From Cinclus cinclus (lineage: Eukaryota; Chordata; Aves; Passeriformes; Cinclidae): a DNA stretch of 64,000 nucleotides. The stretch is from the NCBI RefSeq assembly GCF_963662255.1, contig NC_085056.1, positions 11,830,123-11,894,122 on the forward strand. The letters run 5' to 3'. How positions within the stretch are numbered: the first letter of the stretch is position 1; every line of letters starts with the position of its first letter. The notes below the pieces were generated by a model. It was given only the letters and a program-made list of their open reading frames with translations, was not told the origin of the DNA and made no database searches. Positions 1 to 14,599 of this stretch are shown one piece after another. The position numbers and the translations under genes are program-made.

Positions 1-889
1 CTGGGTGCTTTTAAGACTGAGTCAATCCAAATTTCAATGATTTTTCTCCCCAGAAAACCACAGACGATTATGTAAAACTATCAAGCTTAGCAATATAGGT
101 CCTGGTGTTCCAAAGGTGTTTACAGTAATTTGGGGTACTTGCAATATTCCAAGTCCAACTGTTAATCACTCACCCCAGTCAAGCAGTCAGGCTGCACCTT
201 GCTCCAAGCTTTCCACAATGCTTGATCTCTGAAGTGTTGCTTATGGTTTGTAGAGCAAATAAAATACTTAATTAAACTTTCATGAATGAAATTCTGTACC
301 CCATGTACTTTCTTTGAAGACAGTCTTGCAAAAATACAAATCTTTTGCTCTTTGGGAAAAACAACCCTAACTGTTTTCAGCATCAAAGCTAAAGGAGCCC
401 TTCATTTGTCGCATTGATAATTTACACATATACAATTATTTTATTATATATGTCCAACTTCCTTTATTTGCCAGGAAAGGCTTCCCTTTTACAAATGCAT
501 CCAACTCCCTCTGCTCCTAGCTATTCTATGTCTCCAGTAAGGTTTAATTTCTGGTACCAGGCTGACAAAGAAATGGCACATAAGGCTATAAAGCTGTAAA
601 AAGATGTGCTTAGCAAGGTTTCCTCCTACCTATAGCAGAGATTCTTCATCATCTGTGAAAGTCATTGAGGCTCTGTGAGGGTTCCTAGAGTTATCTGTAC
701 AGAAGAAAACAATTGTAAAGGTCTTATTGTGGTGGAGCACTGAAGCACATGATTTACTCTCAGGCTGCAAGCAGTCCCATTGATTTCAGAAACTAGTGAC
801 ATGCAGAAGGTTAAACATGTGCTTTTCTGGGCTGGGGCCAAAGCTGGTATCATTCTTCAGAATAGTTACAAAAACTTCTGTTATTACAC

Positions 890-914
890 AAAAAAAAAAA
901 AAAAAAAAAAAAAA
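890..914. repeat. Poly(A) homopolymer, 25 nt
   Basis: This is an uninterrupted A run. No polyadenylation signal or recognisable retrocopy precedes it, so I call it a simple repeat rather than a retroposon tail. Confidence 0.9.
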
Positions 915-2087
915 CACATCAGCAAAAAACTGTTATAAAAAATTGTTGTATTTTGAGTCAGGACATAAAAGAACCAGCTCTGTCTCAAAAAGAAGTCAGT
1001 TATTTTTGCAAACACAGTAGGATTTTTTGGCTCTGTTGCTGCTGTAAGCACAGCAGGACCCCTGTGCACCATCCCTCGCACGGCCAGACAAGTACTGTGG
1101 TGATATTAACTTTCCTTCACAGGCCTCCTGTTCAGTGGGATTTACCCTTCAGAGGACACTTGTAGAAAAATCTCCAAGCACAATGGAGCTGCACTGTCAA
1201 ATACAGGATGGAGACTTCAGAGGCATCACTATTAGCTTTGGTTCTGAGCAGGTGCAATTGAGCATCTTCCATAAGATTCATGCTAAACTCAGGTTTGAGG
1301 AATATGCTATTTCTGGGTTGTTTATTCTCTGTTACGTTCTCAGAGGAAAATTGTTTCATGCCAGTGGAATGACATGCCATGTATTTAATGTGTGAAACTT
1401 TGACGTTTTCTACAGAATAAAGATTCTCATTCTGGGTGAGTTATAGAATTTATGCTTTGACTGGAAAGAAACCACCAAACTTCTAAACGTATAAAATTTA
1501 ATCCATAAAAGGGAAAATTAAGTAAGATAATGAGCTGTCTTTGTTTATCCCTTTAATTCTTGTTTCAGTGTAATCTTTTACCTTGAATATAGCTCATGAG
1601 CACTAATAGTCTTTATAGTTAATTCACCATCTTTAATTTCTTTTGTATTGATTTTGGTGAGATTTCAGCTTCCCATACTGACTCACTCCTAATTTCTTTG
1701 AGGATCTGAAAGTAAAAGTGTAATATATAAAGATAAAGGACATTCTCATCCTGTACTTCATGGCTGTGCATTCATCAGTTCTGTGTCAGCAATACTTGGG
1801 CAGTATGAGACCCTTCTGAGATACTAAATAGTGCAATATCACTATTTCACTCTTCCCTTTACTGAGAAATTAATGTCATGTAACTGCCTACATCCAGTAG
1901 CCATGGCAGGTTTGGCCAGGATTTTGGACTATTTGCTTCTTCTCTTCTGTAACAGGAACAAACCTCTTGTTTAGTGTGATAATGGGGAGGTAATTCAGGC
2001 TGTGAAAAAAGTTTGAGAGGGCTATCCCAAAATTAAGGCATTTGGTTGATGGAGTGATAAAGTCACTCCCTCAGGTCTGCTTTGGTG

Positions 2088-2146
2088 TTTTTTTTTTTTG
2101 TTTGTTTTGTTTTGTTTTGTTTGTTTGTTTTTGTTTTTTTTTTTTT
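2088..2146. repeat. T-rich (GTTTT)n low-complexity tract
   Basis: The tract is almost entirely T with G at intervals of four to five bases, flanked by pure T runs. It is a simple repeat without coding potential. Confidence 0.9.
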
Positions 2147-4403
2147 CTGTACAGTGCAAGTGAATTAAAAACATTTATACATGAAGTTACTAAGGAATTG
2201 CTCTTCTGAAACAACTGCTTTCAGGAGCAATGTCCATGCTGGCACACAGGGGCTGAGAAGATTTGCTCATTTCTGGTGTGAATCACACGTGTCTGAGCTT
2301 GTCAGGGACTTGTTTCCATAACATGGAAGTTCTGGGTGAATGCCAGAACACTGCCAATTTTGGAAGAGCCTCTCCTCTACTTGCTTTGGTTTTCTCATTG
2401 GATAACAGAACTTCCAATGTCATATCCAGTTAACACAGGGAAAGAGAAAAACACAAGGGGAGAGAAAACCTTCAAAGGGCCCTGTTGAATTTTTCAATAT
2501 GGAGAAGGGAAAAAAATCCATGTTAGACATTTTCCAATCTACAAAATAAAGGGAAAAATTTCTGAAAGTTTTGGACATATTTACATTGACACACTTAGGA
2601 TTTTATCCATGTCCTCATAAATAAGTTATCTTTAACTACAACCCAAAAAGGATCTTGTACAGTTTAGTACCCCTTTATGGTTGACATTGATTTAAAACAC
2701 TCCATAAGGGGCACAGTACTGCAGGATCAATTAAAAGTAAATGCAGTCATGAAAGTTACATGAAGTGCTCTCTGCTAGAGCCTTGCAGACACTGTTCTTC
2801 ATACAGCAACTTGCCACCTTAAGTAGGCAGAAAAAACAGATGCAGTTACAGATGGAGTTTATTTCATATTAATCAGTGGCCTTGTGATAGGAAAGCAGAA
2901 GTTCCTGACCGATTTTTCACAGATAAAAATCTTACGCAATTTTAAGAGGATTTTAACTTTGTTGAAACATTCAGTCATCTCTTCCAGAAGAACCCCCAGA
3001 CAGGTAGACTGGCTGTCAGGTCTCACCAAAGCAGGTTCCTAAAACATTATTGCTAATCACTACATTTGTGATGTAGTGATCAGAAAATCAACTGCAACAA
3101 TACAAAACCCAAACTCAACATTAGTGTGTTCAGCTCTACTAGTTCCAACCTCCTTTGCTAATGGCCTTAAATATAAATAGAGATGAGTATAATATAGACC
3201 AGGTGTTAGATAGGAAGCATTGCATGACCTTCTTTGGGGAAAAGCACTCATGATGAGTTTTCTCTTGCCCCTGAATGAAAAGCCAGCTCTGGAGAGCTCA
3301 GGAGCTGCATTAATTTGTCATTCCAGCATAATGCTCCTTCCTGCATGTAGGAAACAGGGACTGTTTCCATTCTAGCCCAGCTGCCCACAAGCAAACTCCC
3401 ATGGTATAGACCAGGGAGCATTTTTAACCACAGGGTTTTTTTCGAGAGCTCTCCCCAAAAATGTAGCAACATGAAACCCATTACAAGTTCTCTGAGCAAC
3501 AGTAGCTTGTCTTCTTTCTGTTGCCCAAAGGACTGCCTGTGTGAAAAAAGGACATCACTTGTGGTCACAATTAACCACAGGGCCTCCTGTGGCCCCTGTA
3601 ATCCTAATTTTTGTATATATATTAACATTTGAATGATTTGAAGGAAATCTATATTAGAAAATGCAAGAGATTGCCATCAGTTTTTGAAAAACGAGCTTTT
3701 AGAATTTATGTGCTCCTTATCCTGACATAACATTTTTTTTCTAATCTCAGGATTTATCTGTGCAGAAAATGGAGACCAATTTACATAATTTCTATGCAGA
3801 TGCTGCTTTGGCCAAACTTTCAAATCTGTATGTATGTTTTAGAGACATGAAGATTTTTTTATTTTTTTTTACTTAGCCTCCAAGGTAAGATTTTATTCAT
3901 TAATAAAATCTTTCTTCTAGTCCCTCCAATGGTAGATGAAAGAGAAAACTGGATTTCTGAAGAGTTAATGTTGGTTAACATGGATATCATTCTTTGCCTC
4001 ACTGACCTCTGCTCTGCCAATATTTCTATTGACATTTCATTATGACTGTTTCACCCATTTCTTGAAAATATAAGAGAATCTGTGAAATGTCAAATTGTTG
4101 GCAAGCTGTTTATACACATTCAGATAGTTTTTATTTTCTTGCTCTCTTTCAACTTGACAAAAGAGTTACAGTTGTGACAGTCTATCAATTTGACATCACT
4201 TTCTCCAATGAAATACAGTCTAAGTTTTAGACATCTTTTGGCAAGAGTGGTGACTTTTGTCAAGACAGGCACTGGCCAAACAGACCCAGCTGTAAATAGC
4301 AAACTGAAATATTGTCTTCAGTCACCAAGTGTTGGAGTTGCTCCTCTTATATTTATAATTTTGTGGTTATGGTGTCAAAATTCTGTGCTTACTTTAGATA
4401 ATT

Positions 4404-4433
4404 AAAAAAAAAAAAAGAAACTAAAAAAAAAAA
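4404..4433. repeat. A-rich interrupted homopolymer
   Basis: Two A runs of 13 and 11 bases are separated by a short GAAACT interruption. It is simple low-complexity sequence. Confidence 0.8.
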
Positions 4434-5872
4434 CAAACCTGTAAAAAATTAATAGCTCATACCAGTCTGATTTGGAGGAAATGCTTCATTGACCTCACAC
4501 GTGGGGCTTGATTTAATATGAGGAAGACACCCCAGCTGGGCACTCTGTTAGAGCAAGAGCAGCAGCATTTCAATCTGACATCCTCTGCCAGCTCCAGTCA
4601 TGTCCAGCCATCAGTGCTCTAAGGAAAGCAAATTATACCTCAAAAGGGAAACTGTATTTTCTTCCGCACTGCAGGCAACCAGCAGACCACCTCAGAACAG
4701 GATTCATAGACTGTGTCAGAGAGAAACAGTCAACAAACAATCCTTTCACTCCACACCACCCCGTATCTACAACAACAAGCCGTGTAGCCAAGACCTCATA
4801 TTACAATTTATTTTTAATACCGAGTTTATCCTGATTTCGGGCGTAGATTTCTTTCCAGAAATTATATTAAACTTAAACCGCATTTTTTACCCAAGTGATG
4901 TACATACAGAAATAATTTCTTCTCCCTTTGAGATTTTGTGCATTATTTGAGTGATTTATTATAAAGCCAAAGAAGGTGAACCAAGGACTTAGAAAGTTTT
5001 TATTTTGTTCTGGGGAATTTGTTTTTTGTTTTGTTTTGTTGTTTTTATTAGGAAGAAGGGATAGACTGATGGTTTGAGCACTTAAAATAGGATTTTGTTC
5101 TGGGGAAGAGTACTCCTAGAAGAGATCTCATATAGGCAAGCTTAAATGACATCAGGACTGCTGAAATGCTCTAGATAATCTTTTTTCCACCATCTTGATC
5201 AAGTAAAACATCATCATTGTGTATATGTGCACATTTGGATGAGAGAACAAGAAGAAGCTCTTTACTTAGTAATAATATATTTGCAGCATGCGGTGTCTTA
5301 ATTCCACCTGCCCAAATGAGCATAAAAAAATGGAAATATTTTCTTTTAACTATACTTGTACTAGGATAGAATGAAAATATGGTATGTCTTTTTAAAAGAC
5401 TGAGTTTAACAGAGTAATAAAAAGAGTTTCTGGATAAATCATGGGCTACAAAGAGTTACTATAAATATGGGATACTACTCTTAAGGAGCAGATGTGATGT
5501 AATACTCTAATATTCTTAAATTAGTCTGTGCTTACTGATGTTTGGAGATCCAGAATGAGTTTTGTGATCAACTGAAGGGCTGGTGCAGCACAGATCAAAT
5601 CACATATTTTATAGTCTGGCGTTTGGTAGATCCAAGATTGTGAATAGGCACTTAAATTTTCTATGATTTCATTACAGCTCTGAAAAAACAAAGGCAATTA
5701 AATAAAAGTACTTTTGTAGTACTAATGATGTTAGAAATATTAGAAATATTTAGAAGTAGTCCATGTAGAACAAACAGGTAGGAAAAAAAACCAGAGTGAT
5801 CTGTGGTGCTGTAGGTTTTCTATTCTCTGCTGAGCAGCCCTCCATGAATGATGATTCTGATGGTGTAATTAG

Positions 5873-5905
5873 CTAATTCATAGCACAGACCTAATTCATA
5901 GCACA
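5873..5905. repeat. Two-copy tandem duplication, 18-bp period
   Basis: The 15-mer CTAATTCATAGCACA occurs twice with identical sequence, separated by GAC. This is a small, apparently recent replication-slippage duplication in otherwise unique sequence. Confidence 0.9.
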
Positions 5906-8900
5906 CTTGGTTATAGTGTGGATTTATCTGGATGATTGTACGTTTGCTGGCATACAGTTTTATTTTCAGCCTAATTTTGTTTGTTTGCTTTCAGCTTGGC
6001 ACAACTAATTAAAAAGTCTGGTGAATATAAAAGAAGCAGCAAGTCCAACTTGAAGTGAGCTGTCAAATAAATGCCATATGACAACAGTTGTGTAAATTTG
6101 ACCTGATCTGCCACTGAAGTAGTTTATGCCAAAAATACTTTAATACAGGCACATACCGACCATTTTATCAAGCCCACAAGCAATTTTTCCTCAAGTCTTA
6201 GTGGAGGAAAACTATTTGGAATGAATAGGAAGCTTTGCTCATTAAAGAGTCTCATTTTGGCTGCCAAACCAGACAGCTCCAGAATCAATTTTTTTACACT
6301 TAGTGTAATCTATTATCATATTCTTCTACTACTGATATCAGTAATGTTAAGGATAGCCCCTAATTTCCTTCTCTTTTATTAGGAGTAGGGAATATTTGTA
6401 ATTGTTTCACACGGGTAGAAACTTGAAAAATACATCAACTTTCAGTGAAAGCACATTAACACTTGGGCCAAAATTCTCATTTAAGGGGAAAAGGTTATAA
6501 ATTTTTTTCAAGTGCCATTTCCATGTGTCCCTCAGAATATTTGATTCCTAGTAAGGGAAAACATTTTTTAATGAAGCAGAACGAGTGTCATCATAAAATC
6601 TATACATTTTTTTCATGGAAGCTAAAATAATACACACCAAGTAATACATGATCATAATGAAAAAGTCATTTGCTGTCCCTAATGCCAGACCTCTTGCTTG
6701 ACAAGGAAGAGGGAGAAATCTGACATATTAAAATAAGCTGTTTATTGAAAAATATTAAATTATACTAGAAGTTTCATTTTTGTACATTGTATGATTATAT
6801 AACCCAAGCAAAGGGGGGAAGAGTGTTTATACCTTTTTTGAATCCTTATGGTGAAAGAAAGAAGCAGGGATGGTTTGGCAGATATTTTAGACTGTTTGCT
6901 TTAAAGTTGGGTTTTGAGCTTGCTTTTAACTGGGAACCATAATGAATAAGAAACAGTTGTTTCTCTGTGTCTTTTCCTGGAGGATCCCTTTGTCTCAAGA
7001 GGACTAGAAAGGAATCTTTCACAAAGATTTTCTCTCAGTTGTGGTATTGCTGATGTCAAGCATGCAAAAAAAACATGAGTCAGCACTCCAAAAGTCATGA
7101 GACTGCAAAAAAAATAAAAGGTGATCTTTTAAAATATCTATTATCTATGTTCTCTTGTTTAAGACTTTGTGGTAAACTGATGGCAGATTTTTATACTTTT
7201 TCTGCAAATTAAAATCTTATTTTTCAAAGCAAAAGAATTTAAAAGAAGAAACAGATGAATTTTCTTAAAAGACTCCCAGAAATGGGGTCCTGAAGAACAT
7301 CTGAAGTATTACAAACATTGCAATATAATTACAGGTGCTGGAAATGAGGCATTTGTTTGTAAGAACTTTGATTTAAATTTTAGTCAATAAAAACAATTGG
7401 GAAAAAAACTGATTGACAGAAAAGCAGAGAAACCTTCCTCTGCATCTCAGAATCTCAAGCTGCTGTAGTAACTTTTATTCTGCAGTTTTTCCAACACAAA
7501 TCCAGGAGAATAGGCCTCGTGTCTTCAAGGTTAAATAAAAGCCATATAAACATCTGATTTCCAGACAGAAGATCCAGTCAGATAATGACAAATAACACTT
7601 TGATTTTGTCAAGAAAGGAATAGGCAAAGTAGTGCAGATGCTGCTGTTATAAAGATATAAGACCTTTACCACAGTTTAAAAGACAAAGACTATTTGAATC
7701 TAAAAAAATGGTTTCTGGCCAGAAAAAAGCTACAATTATTTTTAAAAATGTCACCTCATTTACATTCAGTGATCAGAGAAAATGGAAACATTTTAAGGAG
7801 TAATTGTAAACATCTGCTAAAGAAAAAAAACGAAAACATGACTAAGACAGAAATGTGCTGCCAACATAAAGTATTGTGTGAACAAATCCACCGGAAAAAC
7901 ACCAGGTCTGTGGATGGATTCTATCTGGAATGTGAAAAAAACCTGATGATCATAAAAAAGACTAGAATGCACCTAAAGATATTTTACTCTAAGTCAGTCT
8001 GGCCCTCTACGCAAATATCGAGGAATGTGGCTACACTTGCATTTCTTCAGCAGCTTTGGCCCCTGCTGCTTCTCCTGCCCTGTTCCAAGAGAAGAATTTG
8101 CACAGGCACAGGGAATTGGACTCAAACTGATCTAACAAATTTTTTCTTTCTTTTTCAGCTGGATCAGTTAAGAAAAAGTCAGTGGTGGTGCAGATGGTGA
8201 TGACAGCTCATAGAGAAATGCTGCTGGATTTCTAGCCATTGCCTCGAATTACTGATTTCAAGCTGCAGTGCTATAATGACAGCACAAATGAAGGTAAATC
8301 AGATCCTCATGGCTTTTAGAAAATGCTCCTTAAGGCATGTATAGATATGGATCTCAGCACAGCATTTAAATGTGTTGAGCAACTTGCAGGGTCCAGGGCA
8401 GATTTGTAAGAAAGATCTGTTGTCTCCAGCAAGGAGAAACAGAATGAGTTAACACAGAAGAGAAAGTAAAGGTGTGAACCACCCAATTCTCCAGGTATAA
8501 CTGTGCCAGTTACAGATGAACAACTCAATACAGAGATATAATACACTTTGTTCTCTGGCACAAGTGAGCATGTGCATGTTTTCTGAAATACAGCAGGTAG
8601 CCTGTGCTGGCTCAAGTCATCTTTTCCTAATGCCAAACATTACATCTAAAAGCAGCTGTTCTGATTGAAAATGTTTTATCACCATCCGTTGGTAGAAGCT
8701 TGTAATTCCTCCAGTTCTACTGGCTGACCAGTTCATTTGAACTATTCCTAATCCATCCCTTTCTGCAATGGAGGGAAATCACACAGATTACAGGTGGCCC
8801 TGGGCAGACAGGATGTGTTGGGCTCCAAGGGCAGAGAGCACAGTGCCCAGTCTCTGATCCAATAGCTGATACTTAGCCACCTTCCTTTTCTCCCCGTTTT

Positions 8901-10904
8901 GTTTTGGTTTTTTCGCTTTTAGTTTCATTTTTTAAAAAACTGAAATAAACTGTGGTTTGAATTAGCCACATTGTCATAGGATTGTCTGCCCTTCTTCATC
9001 ACGGTGGGCAACACTGGGGGAGCAACACCTGTTGGCAAGGTGGGTGTGGTTCTGTGCTTGAGCAGGAATGCTAATTGGAGTAAAAGGGAAACCATAAATT
9101 TCAAAAATAAATAAATAAACCTACAGTCTTCAGAGTTGACAAGAACAGAGAATGTGAATAAGGACTTCTGGGAAGTGGAAGTTTCAGGAGAAGAATCCTA
9201 GAGAGTTTGCTGATTAGCTCGCTAAAAAAAAACTCTGAAATTGTAAGAACACCAAAGTAACTTGATGGCCATGACTTGTTCTAGTTCATAATCAGGCTGA
9301 ATTACAGGAGACTGGAACCCTGAAAGAAGACTGTTTGTGTGATTTAATATTATGTGTATGATGTGCTCTTAATATGTATGCAGGTGGTGTTTGCAGAGGT
9401 TTATCTTTCCTGTTCCATATCTAGAAATGAGGTGTGTGGAGAAATGAAATCCTGAGCAATCAATGGCAAATGCTCAGGAAAATCATCTTTGTAAAGGAAT
9501 TTTCATGGAATATGCCATGTGATTTCAGAAGATCTGTGATGTCTTTTTGAAGAAAACATTTGAAATATTTAATGTATACTTTCCAACTGCATTTTTTTTT
9601 TGGCAGTTTGGTAATGAAGAACTGGCCACTGGTTTAGCCTGTGGCCAGGAAGACAGTAACAGCAGTTAGAGAATAAATCAGTGAAGAACAATGTTCTGAC
9701 ATCCTCACAATGCAAGCAAGCTAAAATTTTCTGAGAAAGTTATTTCATTCTTTTTATCTGGGTTGAAGAATGCAAAATGAACCTTCTTTTCAAGCTCTGG
9801 AATTCCTACTATTGATAGCAGTTGATTTAGCATAAAGATTACAGGTAAAATTAACATTTTGCTTGTCTTTAAGGAAATTAGAGCTTCCAGAGGTGTGTGA
9901 GGCTAGAAAATCTGTTTAAACTGGGATTATCATCCTGAATACTTGTAGACAATGGGAAAGGAAATAGTGTTCAAACCCATCATTATAACTAAGTACCAGC
10001 CCTCCAGGGTCATGGTGTGCTGCCTTCATCAAAGCCATAGATCACAAACCATGGGTTCCATGGTGTTTTCAACCTGGCTTTAGGCTCCTGGTACAGGATC
10101 AAAATAGTTTGATTAAATTTTAGGAAGTATCGAAGTGCTCTAAAGTCACCCTGCTGATTCAAAATTTAAGAAATTTTGACTTTTTGCTTGAAGGCTTTAT
10201 ATGTGGCTAGAAACCAACTTTCCAACATCTAATTTAAATCCTTTTTAAATATTACTCATAATTTTAATCATAGAAGGAAAATCAGAGAGCTGTCAAAAAT
10301 ACATATAAAATATACTTTTACTGTTTTCATTGTCACTGTAAGCCTATGACTAAGAATCAGTGACCATACCTAGTGAGGAAGTATTGGGCATGGCAGATGT
10401 GTTGTACACAGTCATGGAACCACAGCTGCCTGAAGATGTCCTTGCTTTCCTGCTGAGTCAATTACACCAGTCTAAAACTCTGTGCACTGCTTTGTCTCTT
10501 CCTGATATATCTGATCATAATATATAAAATGCCAGAAACTACAAAAAGAAACTTCATAAGTATGAAGGTTAAAATTTTCCCATGGTCTTTGTATTTTGAG
10601 GGTAACGTGTCAAACATGATTACAGGCTTTTTTTCCCAGCTTACAAATATTTGCACTGCAGAAGCTGATTTAAAAAAAAAAAAGGAGTAGTTAAATACAA
10701 GTTGAATTTGTTGGTGCTATTGTGTGTTTCTCCATTGTCTCTCCACTTTGAGTGCTGGTGCTCTTATCAGATGGAACCAGAAGAATGTTGTTTTTAATTG
10801 CTGATTGTAAATGTGACAACCTGTACTTTGAGCAGTGGTGTTTGTTAGCTTTAGGGAACAGAGCTACAGAGCTGTTAGAGGACAAAATAAGTTACTTGTA
10901 TTCC

Positions 10905-10945
10905 TTCATGGACTTCAGTGGGAGTCCCAGACACTGCCTGAGGGT
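10905..10945. repeat. Possible fragment of an old sauropsid repeat ('GACTTCAGTGGGAGT' type)
   Basis: The segment around GGACTTCAGTGGGAGTCCC resembles, from memory, the half-arm of a hairpin repeat widespread in turtle, crocodile and bird genomes (typical arm CATTGACTTCAATGGGAGT). The match is short, so chance cannot be excluded. Confidence 0.35.
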
Positions 10946-13275
10946 ACCATTTTTTTTGGTTTTTGATCATTTGAAGTTTATCTCTGCTTTATGAGCCGAC
11001 TACTTTTGTAAAACCAAAATTAATCTGTAACTGTGCATCGGTGCTGTTGTTCAGATATACACTAGCCCAGTTAATTTGGAATTGTGCCTGCTGAACAGAG
11101 ATATTGCTAGGACATTGCCACCTTTTAGACACAGTTTAGGAACTCAGATCAGTGCAGATTATATACTGACTTCATATGCAGATACTTTGCTGAAAATATA
11201 CAAAATTAATGAGATGGAAATTTTTTCTTTGAGGCCATGATGCGCTTTTTTCCATTAGAAGGAAACCAAACCCTTCAGCTGTGAAGAGTCAGAAGAACAT
11301 TAGTCTCTGTTACTGGCTCAAAAATCATGGGAGTAGAAAAAGTGACACCAGTATACAACATTTTATTTTCAGTACTGCAGCATAATTAGTGTCTGAAGAG
11401 TGCTAAAATCCTGCATGAGACTCACCACCACCACAACAGTGAATGTGAAAGTCCATAGTCAGCACAGAGCTGTGCATGGAACCTCAACATCTTCCCAAGG
11501 ATTCTCCAGATCACATGGGGCTCCCAAGATTTCTGGTGCTCCTGCTACTGCTATTCAGCTGTAGCATACTCATGACACAATGATATCAATGGCTTGAACT
11601 CACCACTCTGCTTTTGCTCTAGAAAAACAGATAGAGGAAAATTACATTTCACAAACAAAGCTGACATCCAGCAGTAGAAAGACTCAAAAAGCATCCTTAG
11701 GTTTGCTTAGGAACAAGACTAAGACTAGAGTTTGACTGTAGCCTGATTCAGCTACAGTTGTTTGTTTGGGGGTTAATTTTCATTTGTTTTGGTTCAGTTG
11801 TTGTTGTTTTGGGGGATTTTTAACAGTTAACTTTAAGGGGAAATAATTATAAAAGGTCTACATGTTTACTTTTAAACACAGCATTTTTTCCACTCTGCCC
11901 CAAGTCTGACATTTTAATGACCTGCTTAGCTTTGGTTTTTACTGGCAGTGTACATTGAAGGAGTATTTTATGTACAGTTTTAGCATTTGAACAACGCAGC
12001 TCCATGTTCTGTTACTCTTTTATGTTGTGGATAACGTCTTTTAAGTTTTTATTTCTTTTAAGTGCTTACTAATTTGAGGGCATTCTTTGCAAATACCTTT
12101 AGAAACTTTTCAATTAATTATCAGTAAGGGCTATTAATTTAAGAAGAGCAAGCAAAGTAAAGGCTGCATATATTTTCACTCAAATTACTATCCTAAATGA
12201 CTCCATGGGGGGTTTCTTATAGGGGTCACTGAAAGGCAGAAAGGAATGTTTTTACTTCTTTGCTTTGTCACAAAAATTAGGTTACAAGGGCTATAAATGC
12301 AGGTAATACTTTTTATTACTAGATTTTCCTCTGTAATGAATATAACATTTCTTCTTTTCTGATACTCACTGAATGTCTTAGTACTTAGCATGTTTACTCT
12401 TACCTTTAACAAGCTCTAAAGTAATTCCCCTTTAAAAGTCTTGCAAGCAAATTTGAAGGCAAGAAAGAAACCCTGTATGGCAGGATCCCTTCTGGAGGTG
12501 GGAGATTGGAGGGCAACACTGTCTTGCTTGCTCACTGACAACACCAGTCCTTGAGCAGCTGAGGTAGGGAGAAGTAAAAACTAAAACTGGAGAAGTCAAA
12601 AATGAGAACCAGAAAGACCAGAATTTTTTTTCAATGCAAAATACAAAATTGGTCATATATTTTCCTGCTATAAACCAAATTGCTGTGTACCAGAATTCAG
12701 ATTTACACAGTCCTCTGGCCCCAGGGGAGACCTGGGCTCAGTACTGTTTCAAGATTTGGTCCCCATAGTTAAGGTGGGGTGAGCAGCTCCCTCGGTGGGG
12801 CTGTGCTGTGTCCCCAGTGGTGGCCTGGTGTGGCTGGGCAGGGCTCTCCCATCAGGACAATCCACCCCAGCTGGGCCCTTCAGGAGGGCATTAATATTCT
12901 CTGAAAGGCAGCCACTCCTCATCTGCAGCTCTGTAAGGCAGACCCACTTTGATCTCAGCCTCAGAATCACAGGGATGGGGGATAAGAGTTCAAAGTATAA
13001 GAAGAAACTCAATATGCAAAGAATGTGCCACATCTTAATAAGTAATGGGAATTCCTTCAATTTGTTGCTATTGTAAGGAAAAATAGTTTAATATCTTTAT
13101 GGGATTAGGACTTTGCTAATGAGTGGTCAGAGCTATTAAGATTTTCCCTATGTCTCCAGATAGGCTGGCCAAAAACATCAATAAACAATGGCAAGTCTAA
13201 GGCTGGCTACTAAGAGTTTGATCTGGTGAGTATTTTATTAATGTGGCTAACATGTTAAGTTCTCTTTTTCTGGGT

Positions 13276-13277
<2 letters not shown>

Positions 13278-13313
<36 letters not shown>
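13278..13313. repeat. Poly(T) homopolymer, 36 nt
   Basis: This is the longest pure homopolymer in the window. The sequence just to the right has no reversed polyadenylation signal, so a minus-strand retrocopy tail is not supported. The assembled length may be unreliable. Confidence 0.9.
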
Positions 13314-13314
<1 letters not shown>

Positions 13315-14578
13315 TAGGCCCAGTAAAGCAAATATATTACACGAAATTTCTATCTTTTCCTTACAAGAGACAAGGATTAAGGAAATTACCAGTAATGAAT
13401 GGCAGCTTTTTAAGAAAGTTTATCACAAATGGCACTGGATTGTGAAGTGTTCAATATTCAGGCAGCTGTGGATGAACAAGAGATTGAGAAAATTACCAGT
13501 GAGGACAAAACTCTCTATTTTTTACTAGTTTTCTCAGAACTGTGGAGATATCATTCACATGAACACTTAGCCTGCATAGCAATGGCAAATACCAGCAAAT
13601 TTAGCTTTCATAAGTGTATTTGAGAAAGATTAGTACACACCATTCAGTTCCAGTTTTAGTTTTTAGGTTAGCTGGTTTTCATATTAATCAGCTTTGGTTT
13701 TTTCAGAGCTGCCTTTTCTGTGTAGGGGCAGTGGGTGAATGCCATGTTTAATAACCACTTACATCCACTAATTCTTTTTGCAGCAATTGTGTAGTTTCCA
13801 GAAAAAAAAAATATAATTGGAAGAAGAAATGTAGAAATTAATGTTGTTTGTCTTTAAAGTCCAAGAAAAGTTTATGTTTTGAGGAATTGCATAGTCCTTG
13901 CAGAACCATTTATTGTTCCTCAAAGGCCTTTCTATTTATTCTCCTAGGTTCTGTAAGTTTAGTAGGATTTAAGATCAGCACAAGAAAGTTTTTCCCTTGT
14001 TCAGCTGAGGTGCTAATTGTCACAATGAGGTACAGCAGACAAAGGACAGTGAGGTATTTCACATGCAAACTCCGATTTCCTGAGTGTGATGGCAGGGTTA
14101 TTAGCAAGGATTTTCATCAGGTCCCTGTTGAAACCTCGTTTCCTTAATTCACTTCTCCCAGCTGATAAGCAGCCATGCCATATCTCTAGCATCAATCTGA
14201 CTGCCCAGAAACAGGCTACAAAATTCTCTTACTCACATACAGGCAATTTTGTTTTCCTTTTGGAAAATGCTTGAGAAGTATCAGAGGTTTGTACAATAGA
14301 GGCCAAGCATGAAAAACTTGTCAGTCATGCCAATGTCACCCCATAAATGTCCCTAACAGCTCTTTCCTCTTTTCTATTTTGAGAGGAGAGTAGCTTTAAT
14401 TAATTTATTGGTTGGCATCTGTTTAACAGGCATATGTGTGATGGGTTTCTGAACACACCTGGTCTATTTTTTAATGCAACCTCCAAAAATATTTTGATCT
14501 TATTTTTAGCTTTAACCTTATAAAAATGTAACAGCGCAAAGAATTCTTAGAGTGACTAATTTTTTTCTGTTTTTTTCC

Positions 14579-14599
14579 TTTTTTTTTTTTTTTTTTTTT
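14579..14599. repeat. Poly(T) homopolymer, 21 nt
   Basis: This is a pure T run preceded by shorter T runs. It is a simple repeat. Confidence 0.9.

Noticed and set aside
3130..3165. CTAGTTCCAACCTCC as a CR1 fragment
   Set aside because: The match is only about 15 bases with no supporting flanking CR1 words.
7694..8200. 168-codon plus-strand frame
   Set aside because: It shows no recognisable family, has Lys/Leu-biased AT-rich composition, and is within the length range expected by chance in 64 kb on six frames.
13278..13700. Poly(T) as the tail of a minus-strand processed pseudogene
   Set aside because: There is no reversed AATAAA close to the T run, no target-site duplication and no protein match in the adjacent sequence.
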